NCBI RefSeq assembly: GCF_018531195.1
Contig: NZ_JAHDYS010000015.1
Span: 32,476 to 96,475 of the forward strand
Direction: 5' to 3'
Source: Pelotalea chapellei
Lineage (GTDB): Bacteria > Desulfobacterota > Desulfuromonadia > Geobacterales > Pseudopelobacteraceae
Length of the DNA: 64,000 nucleotides
A model generated the notes under the pieces. The model was not told the origin of the DNA and searched no databases. It worked only from the letters and a program-made list of their open reading frames with translations. Position numbers and translations under genes: made by a program. Within the stretch, counting starts at the first letter, position 1. Every line of letters starts with the position of its first letter. Below are positions 56,868 to 64,000 of this stretch, piece by piece.

Positions 56868-57237
56868 GGGCACCGAACTATCTGTCTCAATCGTCGGCGA
56901 TTTTTCAATTCGTCGCATCAACCGTGAATACCTCGGCAAAGATCGTCCTACCAATGTCATCTCATTTTCCCTTCAGGAAGGTGAATTCACAGAAGTTGCT
57001 CCCAATGCACTCGGAGATGTGATCGTGTCAGCCGATACTGCCAAGCGGGAGGCCGAAGAGGGGGGCATGGCGCTTTTCGATCGTGTATGTTTCCTGCTGC
57101 TGCACGGCATATTGCACCTGTGCGGCTATGACCATGAAAGAAGCGGTGAGGCTGAGGCCAGACGCATGGAACAGAAGGAGAGTGAGCTATTCAATATCCT
57201 GAAAAAGGAAGGGTTGTTAAACCTGACCGCTTCATAG
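56752..57237 (+). CDS. ybeY: Endoribonuclease YbeY
   Basis: A 161-residue protein from MEAIKVQILFSNRQRRHRIP. This start is chosen because IKVQILFSNRQRR..I..GRLR matches the conserved YbeY N-terminus; a later ATG at 56812 would remove it. The zinc site is HGILHLCGYDHERSGE (His, His, His). YbeY matures 16S rRNA 3' ends and takes part in ribosome quality control. The gene overlaps pgpH by 116 bases in another frame, which is long for a bacterial operon. The pgpH-ybeY-dgkA-corC order is conserved in many bacteria. Confidence 0.92.
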   Translation: MEAIKVQILFSNRQRRHRIPMGRLRNVAVRILNALECPEGTELSVSIVGDFSIRRINREYLGKDRPTNVISFSLQEGEFTEVAPNALGDVIVSADTAKREAEEGGMALFDRVCFLLLHGILHLCGYDHERSGEAEARRMEQKESELFNILKKEGLLNLTAS

Positions 57238-57293
57238 ATTCCGTCAACTGCGCTATAGAAGGCATTCTTCATACTGCCCGAACTCAGAAGCAC

Positions 57294-57926
57294 ATGCGCA
57301 ACCATTTCATTTCAGCTGCCGGAGTGCTGCTGGCTGCTCTTTTTGTGCGTGTCACGGCAATTGAATTTGCTTTGCTGGCCCTTTCGATCCTGTTCGTGCT
57401 GTTTGCAGAACTTTTCAATACAGCGGTTGAAGCAGTTGTAGATCTGGTTTCACCCGACTACCATCCTTTGGCAAAAGTTGCCAAGGATACGGCAGCGGGA
57501 GCTGTGCTCATGGCGGCCATCGGCGCCGCCCTCATGGGCTATCTGGTGTTGTCCAAATATTTTTTCCCCATCTACGGAAAGGTCCTCGCCATGTTTGGTA
57601 CACCTGCTGATATGGGAACAGTGGTCTCCGTTCTTGTGGTCATCATTGTTGTCATCATGATCAAGAGTTTTACAGGTAAAGGCTCCCCTCTCGAGGGTGG
57701 AGTACCAAGCGGTCATGCAGCGGTGGCATTCTCCATCGCCACAGCTGTGTCACTCAATACCAGGGATCCGCTTATTTCACTATTGTCTGTCGGCTTGGCT
57801 GTCATGGTCAGCCATTCCCGGCTACTGATGCGGATCCATACTTTACGCGAGGTGATTTTCGGATCTGTTCTTGGCACGGCTATCACCATAAGTGTGCTGT
57901 TGCTGTTCAAAGTGATGGCACCATAA
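57294..57926 (+). CDS. dgkA: Diacylglycerol/undecaprenol kinase - PAP2 phosphatase fusion, start codon unclear
   Basis: The 210-residue product from the first ATG has DgkA helices with the signature AELFNTAVEAVVDLV ... HPLAKVAKDTAAGAVL, then a PAP2 domain with VPSGHAAVAF and SHSRLLMRIHTLREV (Glu at the usual Asp). The DgkA fold clearly continues upstream in the same frame (FIDSVNCAIEGILHTARTQK, encoded at 57231-57290), yet no ATG, GTG or TTG lies in that frame back to the TGA at 57183. Only ATT (57189, 57264) and ATA (57234) are available. Either a rare start, a -1 shift from ybeY, or a sequence change is involved. It probably phosphorylates and dephosphorylates lipid carriers in the inner membrane. 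Confidence 0.8.
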   Translation: MRNHFISAAGVLLAALFVRVTAIEFALLALSILFVLFAELFNTAVEAVVDLVSPDYHPLAKVAKDTAAGAVLMAAIGAALMGYLVLSKYFFPIYGKVLAMFGTPADMGTVVSVLVVIIVVIMIKSFTGKGSPLEGGVPSGHAAVAFSIATAVSLNTRDPLISLLSVGLAVMVSHSRLLMRIHTLREVIFGSVLGTAITISVLLLFKVMAP

Positions 57927-57961
57927 TCGGCTTTGCAATTATCTCAGGAGGTACATGTACG

Positions 57962-58807
57962 TTGGAAGAAGACGGCAGCAGGAAAACAGGCATTCTTGAA
58001 CTGATCGGCCGCTTTGTGACGGGCCGCAAGAAAGTCACTACAGGCGAAATTCAGGACCTCATCAGAGCCAGCGAGGAAGAGGGTATCGTGAACGAAGATG
58101 AGAGCGAGATGATCCGCTCCATTTTTTCGCTACGCTCGACCGTGGTGCGTGAAATCATGGTTCCCCGCACAGACATAGCCTGTGTATCCGCAGAGGCTAC
58201 AGTACGGGAAATACTGGATACGATTCTTGCCTGCGGACATTCCCGCATTCCGGTCTACGAAAACAACATCGATAACATCATTGGCCTGCTGTATGCCAAA
58301 GACCTGCTCAGATACTGGGGAGAACTGGAAGAACGTGTCCACGTCCGCTCCATAATCCGAACGCCCTACTTCATTCCCGAGACCAAGAATCTGGAACAGC
58401 TGCTGCAGGAGTTTCGGGTCAAACATGTACACCTGGCAATCGTCATCGATGAATATGGCGGCACCTCCGGGCTGGTCACCATCGAGGATCTGCTGGAGCA
58501 GATAGTGGGTGACATCCAGGATGAGTATGACCGGGAAGAGGAACTGTACGAGGTTAACAGCGACGGCTCCATAACCGCTGATGCCCGTATGCCGATAGAT
58601 GATCTTGAAGAATATTTTATGGTCGATATAGAACGTGACAATTTCGATACTGTTGGTGGCCTGATTTTCCACCTGTCCGGCAAGATTTCTGCCATTGGTG
58701 ATACTGTCATTGGTAACGGGTTGCGGCTCGACGTGCTTGATTCGGATGAGCGCAGGATTATAAGGGTGCGCATTTCACGAATGAACAGCGAGCAGGTCAG
58801 CCAGTGA
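57962..58807 (+). CDS. corC: CBS-domain transporter-associated protein, CorC/HlyC family
   Basis: A 281-residue soluble protein. An N-terminal helical segment is followed by a CBS pair (about 65-190; VREIMVPRTDIACVS, VIDEYGGTSGLVTIEDLLEQIVG in part) and a C-terminal CorC_HlyC domain (about 205-280). The family is tied to Mg/Co efflux and membrane stress. The start is TTG with AGGAGG upstream; an ATG at 57955 is out of frame. The stop overlaps the lnt GTG by 4 bases, and the corC-lnt pair is widely conserved. Confidence 0.9.
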   Translation: MEEDGSRKTGILELIGRFVTGRKKVTTGEIQDLIRASEEEGIVNEDESEMIRSIFSLRSTVVREIMVPRTDIACVSAEATVREILDTILACGHSRIPVYENNIDNIIGLLYAKDLLRYWGELEERVHVRSIIRTPYFIPETKNLEQLLQEFRVKHVHLAIVIDEYGGTSGLVTIEDLLEQIVGDIQDEYDREEELYEVNSDGSITADARMPIDDLEEYFMVDIERDNFDTVGGLIFHLSGKISAIGDTVIGNGLRLDVLDSDERRIIRVRISRMNSEQVSQ

Positions 58808-60366
58808 CCACACGCTTTATAGGTTCTCAAACTGCTGCACTTTTCGATCGTCCTGGTCAACTTGCTATTTTTTCCGGCCTGCTGATCGCCCTCTCCTTTC
58901 CCAGCAGTGGTTTCTCCTTTCTAGCCTGGATTGCGCTCATTCCCCTGCTGATTGCACTGGAAAACAGCTCCCGCCGCACTGCTTTCCGCATCGGCTTTAC
59001 CTGTGGAATCAGCGCGTATGTCCTCATCCTGTACTGGATCAATGTCGTCATTACCCGCTATGGCCATCTCCCCTGGGCAGTCAGCATCCCGCTCTATCTG
59101 CTGCTGGCGGCCTGGCTGGCCCTGTTTTTCGGTCTTGCAGCTCTCATTGCCCGGGCAGGTGAACAGGTAGGAATCAAGACTGCTTTCTCTCTGCCGGTAG
59201 CCTGGGTTGCCTGCGACCTTATCCGCTCTTTTCTCTTTTCCGGCTTTCCCTGGGCCATGCTGGGACACTCCCAATACCGGATTCTGCCGCTGATTCAAAT
59301 TGCGGATATCAGCGGAGTCTTCGGTATAACCTTGCTGATCGTCCTGGCCAATGTTGTGCTCTACAGGGTTCTGCGGGCCTTGTGTGGCGGAGGCATTCAA
59401 TATCCGGTGAAAAGTGTACTGGTATTGTTACTGCTGCTGGTCGCCACCCTTGTGTATGGCTTTAATCGACTGAATCAACCGGAGGCCACAGACGCCAAGC
59501 CGGTCAAGGTTGCTTTGATCCAGGGAAACATCGCCCAGGATGTAAAGTGGAGCCCCGGTTTCCAGGAAAAAACCATCGACATCTACGAGCAGTTGACACG
59601 CACCGCCTGCAAAGAAGGAGTCGATCTGGTAATCTGGCCTGAAAGCGCGCTTCCATTCTTTTTCCAGGACGAATTGCACCAGGCGGAACGAATCAAACGA
59701 CTTGCACGGGAACTCTCCGTTACCCTGCTGGTGGGCAGTCCTGCCCATGAATTGCGCAATGGCAGGCGCACCTTCCTCAATAGTGCCTTTGTCATATCTC
59801 CGACAGGCGAAACAATCGGCAGAAGTGACAAGATTCATCTTGTTCCCTTTGGTGAATTTGTTCCCCTGGGGCGCCTGTTCCCCTTTATCAGCAAGATGGT
59901 TGTGGGCATCGGAGATTTTTCCCCGGGGGAAAGAGCCATCCCGTTGCAGGCCGGCCAGACACAGCTTGGAACACTAATCTGCTTTGAAGGTATCTTTCCC
60001 GATCTTGCCAGAGAGTATGTCAATGCCGGCGCACGCATCCTGGTTAACATCACCAACGACGCCTGGTTCGGCAAAACATCCGCCCCCTATCAGCACCTGT
60101 CCATTGGGGTATTTAGAGCCGTTGAAACCAGGACTCCTTTACTGCGTGCCGCCAACACCGGCGTCACCGCTATAATCGATCACAATGGTCACATCCGCAC
60201 CATGACCCCTCTGTTTGAAGAGGCCTTCCGCACTGGAGAGATCAGGCCAGGAACCGGGGATTCGCTTTACCTGAAGATCGGCGACACCATGGCCTGGCTG
60301 TGTGTTCTGCTGTCAGCCGGAATAGCTGGATTAACCTGGTTAAAGCGAAAGAAGATCACCCCGTGA
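58804..60366 (+). CDS. lnt: Apolipoprotein N-acyltransferase
   Basis: A 520-residue inner-membrane protein with about eight TM helices (seven in the first 220 residues, one at the C-terminus) around a carbon-nitrogen hydrolase domain (230-480). The catalytic triad is E280 (IWPESALPFF), K343 (SDKIHLVPFGE) and C393 (LICFEGIFPD). It adds the third acyl chain to lipoproteins, finishing the work begun by Lgt (29804). It has a GTG start overlapping corC. prfB follows after 42 bases. Confidence 0.95.
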   Translation: MTTRFIGSQTAALFDRPGQLAIFSGLLIALSFPSSGFSFLAWIALIPLLIALENSSRRTAFRIGFTCGISAYVLILYWINVVITRYGHLPWAVSIPLYLLLAAWLALFFGLAALIARAGEQVGIKTAFSLPVAWVACDLIRSFLFSGFPWAMLGHSQYRILPLIQIADISGVFGITLLIVLANVVLYRVLRALCGGGIQYPVKSVLVLLLLLVATLVYGFNRLNQPEATDAKPVKVALIQGNIAQDVKWSPGFQEKTIDIYEQLTRTACKEGVDLVIWPESALPFFFQDELHQAERIKRLARELSVTLLVGSPAHELRNGRRTFLNSAFVISPTGETIGRSDKIHLVPFGEFVPLGRLFPFISKMVVGIGDFSPGERAIPLQAGQTQLGTLICFEGIFPDLAREYVNAGARILVNITNDAWFGKTSAPYQHLSIGVFRAVETRTPLLRAANTGVTAIIDHNGHIRTMTPLFEEAFRTGEIRPGTGDSLYLKIGDTMAWLCVLLSAGIAGLTWLKRKKITP

Positions 60367-60408
60367 GACAAACTTAAAAAATTAGAAAATCTACCGCAAG
60401 GAGCACCT

Positions 60409-61528
60409 ATGTTTCGTGAAGAAGTTGCCAGAATGAAGGATTATGAAGAACGCATCGCCAAGCTTCGGGGGTCTCTTTGACGTAGAGACAAAGCGGGAAA
60501 AAATTCAGGAGCTGGAGTCTCTGATTGCTGCTCCCGGCTTTTGGGACGATGCCGCCAGATCCCAGAGTATTCTTAAGGAGCGCACTGCTCAGGAGAAAAT
60601 CGTCCAGATGTGGGACGGACTCGTCAAGCAACTGGACGACGTGCGGGTGATGATAGAACTGGGAGAGGAAGCCGGGGACGAGGAAACTCTGACTGAAGTA
60701 GCGGAAATGAATACCCGCCTGCAGCAGAGTGTCGAGGCAGCGGAATTTCAGCGCATGCTTTCCGGCACCCACGACCGCAACTCCTGTTTCATTTCCATTA
60801 ATCCCGGTGCCGGCGGAACTGAATCACAGGACTGGGCTGAAATGCTTTTGAGAATGTACCTGCGATACTGTGAGAAGAAAGGCTGGAAGACGACCATCAC
60901 CGATTATCAGGGGGGGGACGAAGCCGGGATCAAATCTGCAACTTTCAGCGTCAGTGGCGAATACGCCTATGGTCATCTCAAGGCAGAGGCAGGAATTCAC
61001 CGTCTGGTCCGCATCTCTCCTTTTGACAGCAACGCTCGCCGCCACACATCCTTCGCCTCGGTCTATGCCTTTCCCGAGATCGAAGAGGACGATATCGATA
61101 TCAAGGTCTCCGAATCTGATCTGCGGGTGGATACCTACCGTTCCGGCGGCGCAGGTGGTCAGCATGTCAATACCACCGACTCGGCTGTGCGTATCACTCA
61201 TCTGCCGACCAACATTGTGGTTGCCTGTCAGAGCGAACGCAGCCAGCATCTCAACAAGGCTACAGCAATGAAGGTGCTGCTTTCCAAACTGTATGAACGG
61301 GAACTTGAAGAGCGGGCCGCCAAAGCATCGGAAATTGCCGCAGACAAGAAGGATATCGGTTGGGGCAGCCAGATCCGCTCGTATGTATTGCATCCCTATA
61401 AAATGGTCAAGGATCTGCGGACCGGGGTCGAAACGGGAAACCCCGATGCCGTGCTGGATGGAGCTTTGGAGGAGTTTGTGATTGCATTCCTGATGGGGGT
61501 TCGTCGCCAGGTCGGGGATGTGGAGTAA
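60409..61528 (+). CDS. prfB: Peptide chain release factor 2, with programmed +1 frameshift
   Basis: The coding sequence is in two parts: 60409-60477 (23 codons, MFREEVARMKDYEERIAKLRGSL) and 60479-61528, giving 372 residues. Codon 24 is an in-frame TGA, read through by a +1 shift on CTT-TGA-C so that translation continues LDVETKREKIQELE. AAGGAG precedes the first ATG. The RF2-specific anticodon tripeptide SPF (RISPFDSNARR) and the GGQ loop (SGGAGGQHVNTTDS) are present. RF2 releases chains at UGA and UAA, so the shift is an autoregulatory switch. The ATG at 60443 is not the start, since it lies in the other frame. Confidence 0.96.
60466..60481 (+). promoter_or_regulatory. prfB +1 frameshift site
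   Basis: CGGGGG (60466-60471), a Shine-Dalgarno-like element, lies 3 bases before the slippery CTT (60475-60477), which is followed by TGA C (60478-60481). This matches the known RF2 autoregulation signal in order and spacing. Confidence 0.95.
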
Positions 61529-61551
61529 CAGTTGTTTTAAAAAATTACGAC

Positions 61552-61599
61552 AAAGACCGCGGCACAAGAATTTCTTATCCGGTGCCGCGGTCTTTTTAC
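61552..61599 (+). terminator. Terminator after prfB
   Basis: AAAGACCGCGGCAC (61552-61565) pairs with GTGCCGCGGTCTTT (61582-61595) and is followed by T. The 16-base loop can form a small inner AAGAA/TTCTT pairing. Confidence 0.92.
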
Positions 61600-61782
61600 C
61601 AATACCCGGCGTGATGGTTATTGGACTTTGACTGTTGTAAAGAACATTAACCTATTTTCACTGGTTACTTAAAATGCTGTTATCTACACAGGTATACGGC
61701 AAAAAGTTCTTTACTCACCTGTTTATTTATGGGTACTATCCAGCCTTCCTTACAGTAAATCCACACATAAAGCCGATTACCG

Positions 61783-62628
61783 ATGCGCACCAGCCGAATA
61801 ATTATATTTCACATATGTTGTTGTCTTCTTTTTTCTACTGTGACGGCAAACGCCGCTCCTTCTGCAGGTATTCACCGCCTTGGTTTTGCCATCCAGATGG
61901 GGGCCTTTGCCGATGTGAAAAATGCCGAGCGTTTCACGGTAGCACTACAGAAAAAAGGAATCGAAGCTTTTTATTTCCGTAAGGACAATGGCATTTACGC
62001 CGTTCGCTTTGGGGACTTTCCCAGCAAGGAAAAAGCCAGGGTAGTTGCAGGTAAACTGGTTGCAGATCGTCTGATTGACGGTTACTACATCGCTCCGCCC
62101 AACGAAATAGTATTTTCCAAACCTAAAGAGCCCGGCTGGCAAAAAAAACCTGCAGAAGAGATCAAGAAAGTGCGGGACCCCAAACAGACCGAACAAGTTG
62201 CAAGCATTCCACCTGTTGAAAAGCCGCAAAAAAAGGCTTCTCGCGGGGAACGGGACATGGGCGCCATTGCGGCACGCACTGCTGAACGCTTTGTCGGCAT
62301 CCCCTACCGCTGGGGCGGTGATACGGTTGTTGACGGCATGGATTGCAGCGGCTTTGTCCGCGCTGTGTATAACCTGTGCGGGATCAGCATCCCCCGTACC
62401 TCCCGGGAGCAATACAAGGCGGGAGACGCGATCACGAAAGTTGACCTGCAGGATGGGGACCTTGTTTTTTTTGGTGCAGCCGAGGATAAGATCAACCATG
62501 TAGGCATATATGTCGGAGCCGGAAAGTTCGTTCACGCTCCCCGCCGTGGAGAAGAAATACGTGTAACCGCCATTGATGAATCGTATTTTGAAAAGCGCTT
62601 TATCGGCGCACGAAGATATTTTCAGTAA
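61783..62628 (+). CDS. Exported SPOR - NlpC/P60 cell-wall hydrolase
   Basis: A 281-residue protein with signal peptide (1-25, ending NAA), a SPOR domain (about 33-105, LGFAIQMGAFADVKNAERF, binds denuded peptidoglycan), a charged Lys/Pro linker (110-155) and an NlpC/P60 domain (160-281). The catalytic residues are C188 (GMDCSGFVRAVY), H239 (NHVGIYVG) and H251. It should cleave peptide stems in peptidoglycan, with the SPOR domain guiding it to division sites. The preceding 150 bases after the prfB terminator hold no clear promoter beyond a TTGACT at about 61628. Confidence 0.9.
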   Translation: MRTSRIIIFHICCCLLFSTVTANAAPSAGIHRLGFAIQMGAFADVKNAERFTVALQKKGIEAFYFRKDNGIYAVRFGDFPSKEKARVVAGKLVADRLIDGYYIAPPNEIVFSKPKEPGWQKKPAEEIKKVRDPKQTEQVASIPPVEKPQKKASRGERDMGAIAARTAERFVGIPYRWGGDTVVDGMDCSGFVRAVYNLCGISIPRTSREQYKAGDAITKVDLQDGDLVFFGAAEDKINHVGIYVGAGKFVHAPRRGEEIRVTAIDESYFEKRFIGARRYFQ

Positions 62629-62640
62629 GAGAGGATTTTC

Positions 62641-63882
62641 ATGGCCGTCATCAGACCATTCAAGGCTCTTCGCCCTCCCAAAGAACTCGTTTCCAAAGTA
62701 GCCGCCCTGCCATATGATGTCATGAATGTGGAAGAAGCCCGGGCCATGGCCGCAGGCAACCCCCATAGTTTTCTGCATGTCTCGCGACCTGAGATCGACC
62801 TTGGGCCTGAAATTGATTCCCATGATGAACCGGTGTATCTGCAGGGGCAGCTCAACCTGGAAGAATGTATCCGCAGCGGCGCACTGATCCAGGAAAAACA
62901 GGATTGTTTTTACGTCTATCGTCAGCGCATGGGCACCATCACCCAGACCGGGTTGGTTGTCTGCGCCAGCGTTGATGACTATCAATCAGGGGTGATCAAG
63001 AAGCATGAGCATACCCGGGCGGATAAGGAAGAAGATCGTGTAAAGCATATCGATTATCTGGATGCCAATGATGAACCGGTCTTTTACCTCTCCCGCAGTT
63101 GCAGTGAAGTCGAGGGGATTATAGAGAAAATCGTCTCAGGTCAGCCAGAGTACGATTTCACCACCGATGACAATGTGTCCCACACCCTCTGGATCATCAG
63201 CGAACCAGCCTTGATCAGCCGATTGACCGATCTGTTCGCAGCCATCCCGCGCCTGTACGTGGCCGACGGGCACCATCGCAGCGCTGCCGCCGGTCGGGTA
63301 CGCGAATTGCGCCGGGCAAAGAACCCGCAGCACACCGGCCAGGAGGAATACAATTTCTTCCTCACCGTCATCTTCCCGGAAAACCAGCTCAACATCATGC
63401 CCTACAACCGGGCGGTCCAGGACTTAAACGGTCGAACAACAGCGGAGTTCATGGACCAGGTCAGCGCCATCTTTGACCTGACCCCCTCCCCTGTTGCGGT
63501 AATTCCCCAGGAGCGCCACCATTTCGGCATGTACCTGGAAGGAAACTGGTACCATCTCCATGCTCGCCAGAATCTGGTCAACGAGGCAGATACCGTCAGT
63601 CGACTGGATGTTTCCATCCTGCAGGACCGCTTGCTCAACCCGCTGCTCGGCATCCACGATCCCCGCACCGACAAGCGCATTCACTTTGTCGGCGGCATCC
63701 GCGGCAACGCAGAACTGGTGAAGCTGGTTGACAGCGGCGAATATGCCGTGGCTTTCTCGCTGCACCCCACTTCTATCCGCGAACTGATCGAACTGGCTGA
63801 TCAGGATCAGATCATGCCCCCCAAATCCACCTGGTTTGAGCCGAAGCTGCGCAGCGGGCTATTCGTACACCTGCTCTCCTAG
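62641..63882 (+). CDS. DUF1015 family protein
   Basis: A 413-residue soluble protein. DUF1015 signatures visible are MAVIRPFKALRPP (N-terminus), VAALPYDVMN, IKKHEHTRADKEEDRVKH (about 120-137), YVADGHHRSAAAGR (about 205-218) and MPPKSTWFEPKLRSGL near the C-terminus. The DGHHR segment recalls ParB-like folds, but the function of the family is not known. It starts 12 bases after the NlpC gene. The hairpin and repeat at 63885-63954 follow immediately. Confidence 0.85.
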   Translation: MAVIRPFKALRPPKELVSKVAALPYDVMNVEEARAMAAGNPHSFLHVSRPEIDLGPEIDSHDEPVYLQGQLNLEECIRSGALIQEKQDCFYVYRQRMGTITQTGLVVCASVDDYQSGVIKKHEHTRADKEEDRVKHIDYLDANDEPVFYLSRSCSEVEGIIEKIVSGQPEYDFTTDDNVSHTLWIISEPALISRLTDLFAAIPRLYVADGHHRSAAAGRVRELRRAKNPQHTGQEEYNFFLTVIFPENQLNIMPYNRAVQDLNGRTTAEFMDQVSAIFDLTPSPVAVIPQERHHFGMYLEGNWYHLHARQNLVNEADTVSRLDVSILQDRLLNPLLGIHDPRTDKRIHFVGGIRGNAELVKLVDSGEYAVAFSLHPTSIRELIELADQDQIMPPKSTWFEPKLRSGLFVHLLS

Positions 63883-63884
63883 AA

Positions 63885-63954
63885 GGCTGTTGAAAAACAG
63901 CCATCTCGCCGCCATCCTCGCATGCCACCTTGTGCGGCGTAGCGCTGCTACGCC
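63885..63954. repeat. Extragenic palindromic repeat, copy 2, preceded by a 7-bp hairpin
   Basis: A hairpin GGCTGTT-GAAA-AACAGCC (63885-63902) follows the DUF1015 stop at once. The segment 63901-63954 then repeats, in the other orientation, the element at 6021-6075: ccatct.gccgcca, a variable stretch, ttgtgcg and the palindrome GGCGTAGC-gct-GCTACGCC (63936-63954). The element may continue beyond the window. Confidence 0.78.
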
Positions 63955-64000
63955 TTGTATGTTGGACTGACAGTAACTAGATTCTCTGTTCCAGGACATG

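Noticed and set aside
60443..61528. RF2 starting at ATG 60443, or prfB as a pseudogene because of the TGA at codon 24
   Set aside because: The upstream ATG with AAGGAG and the complete CTT-TGA-C frameshift signal explain the apparent break.
61945..62985. A 346-codon minus-strand frame
   Set aside because: It spans two well-supported genes (NlpC hydrolase and DUF1015) and has no recognisable domain.

Overview
The window reads as chromosomal DNA of a Desulfuromonadota (Geobacterales, Geobacter/Pelobacter-type) anaerobe. This is inferred from gene content: a fused isobutyryl-CoA mutase, an ActP-like symporter with DUF485 partner, a TatD-radical SAM fusion, hybrid sensor kinases, a DgkA-PAP2 fusion and characteristic palindromic extragenic repeats. 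No 16S rRNA is present, so the assignment is not firm. There is no CRISPR array, prophage or insertion sequence.

Layout. (1) 1-9995, all minus strand: two operons for short acyl-CoA metabolism. One is DUF6125-like gene - icmF - nitroreductase - M24 peptidase; the other is thiolase - 3-hydroxybutyryl-CoA dehydrogenase - enoyl-CoA hydratase - acyl-CoA dehydrogenase (runs off the left edge). Together they could turn isobutyryl-CoA into butyryl-CoA and then acetyl-CoA. (2) 10223-21324: an ABC-type binding protein with two multidomain kinases, two divergent citrate-synthase-fold proteins lacking the usual catalytic residues, an acetolactate-synthase-like ThDP enzyme and a TonB-dependent receptor. 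This is the least explained part. (3) 21448-24589: acetate-type symporter operon and a small cysteine-free MerR regulator. The same promoter-embedded motif, TTGACATGwACGTAA, sits upstream of both acyl-CoA operons and of the symporter, which suggests one MerR (LiuR-like) regulon joining regions 1 and 3. (4) 24724-35127: tRNA-His, TatD-rSAM, truD, trmL, serA-lgt, ferritin-DUF1450, tRNA-Leu, and the gap-pgk-tpiA-secG glycolytic operon. (5) 35345-43403: a sensor kinase followed by an exopolysaccharide export/phosphatase operon (SLBB export protein, Wzz, VanZ, PAP2, HAD). (6) 43445-46328: a Spy-like periplasmic protein and a quinol-type nitric oxide reductase. (7) 46542-63882: housekeeping genes dnaE, accA, rluB, asnS, a pgpH-ybeY-dgkA/PAP2-corC-lnt-prfB envelope/translation cluster (prfB with programmed +1 frameshift), a SPOR-NlpC hydrolase and a DUF1015 protein.

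The strongest leads are the three-site MerR motif, the paired catalytically stripped citrate synthase homologues beside a ThDP enzyme, the absence of a normal start codon for the DgkA domain directly after ybeY, and a repeat family shared between positions 6021-6075 and 63901-63954.
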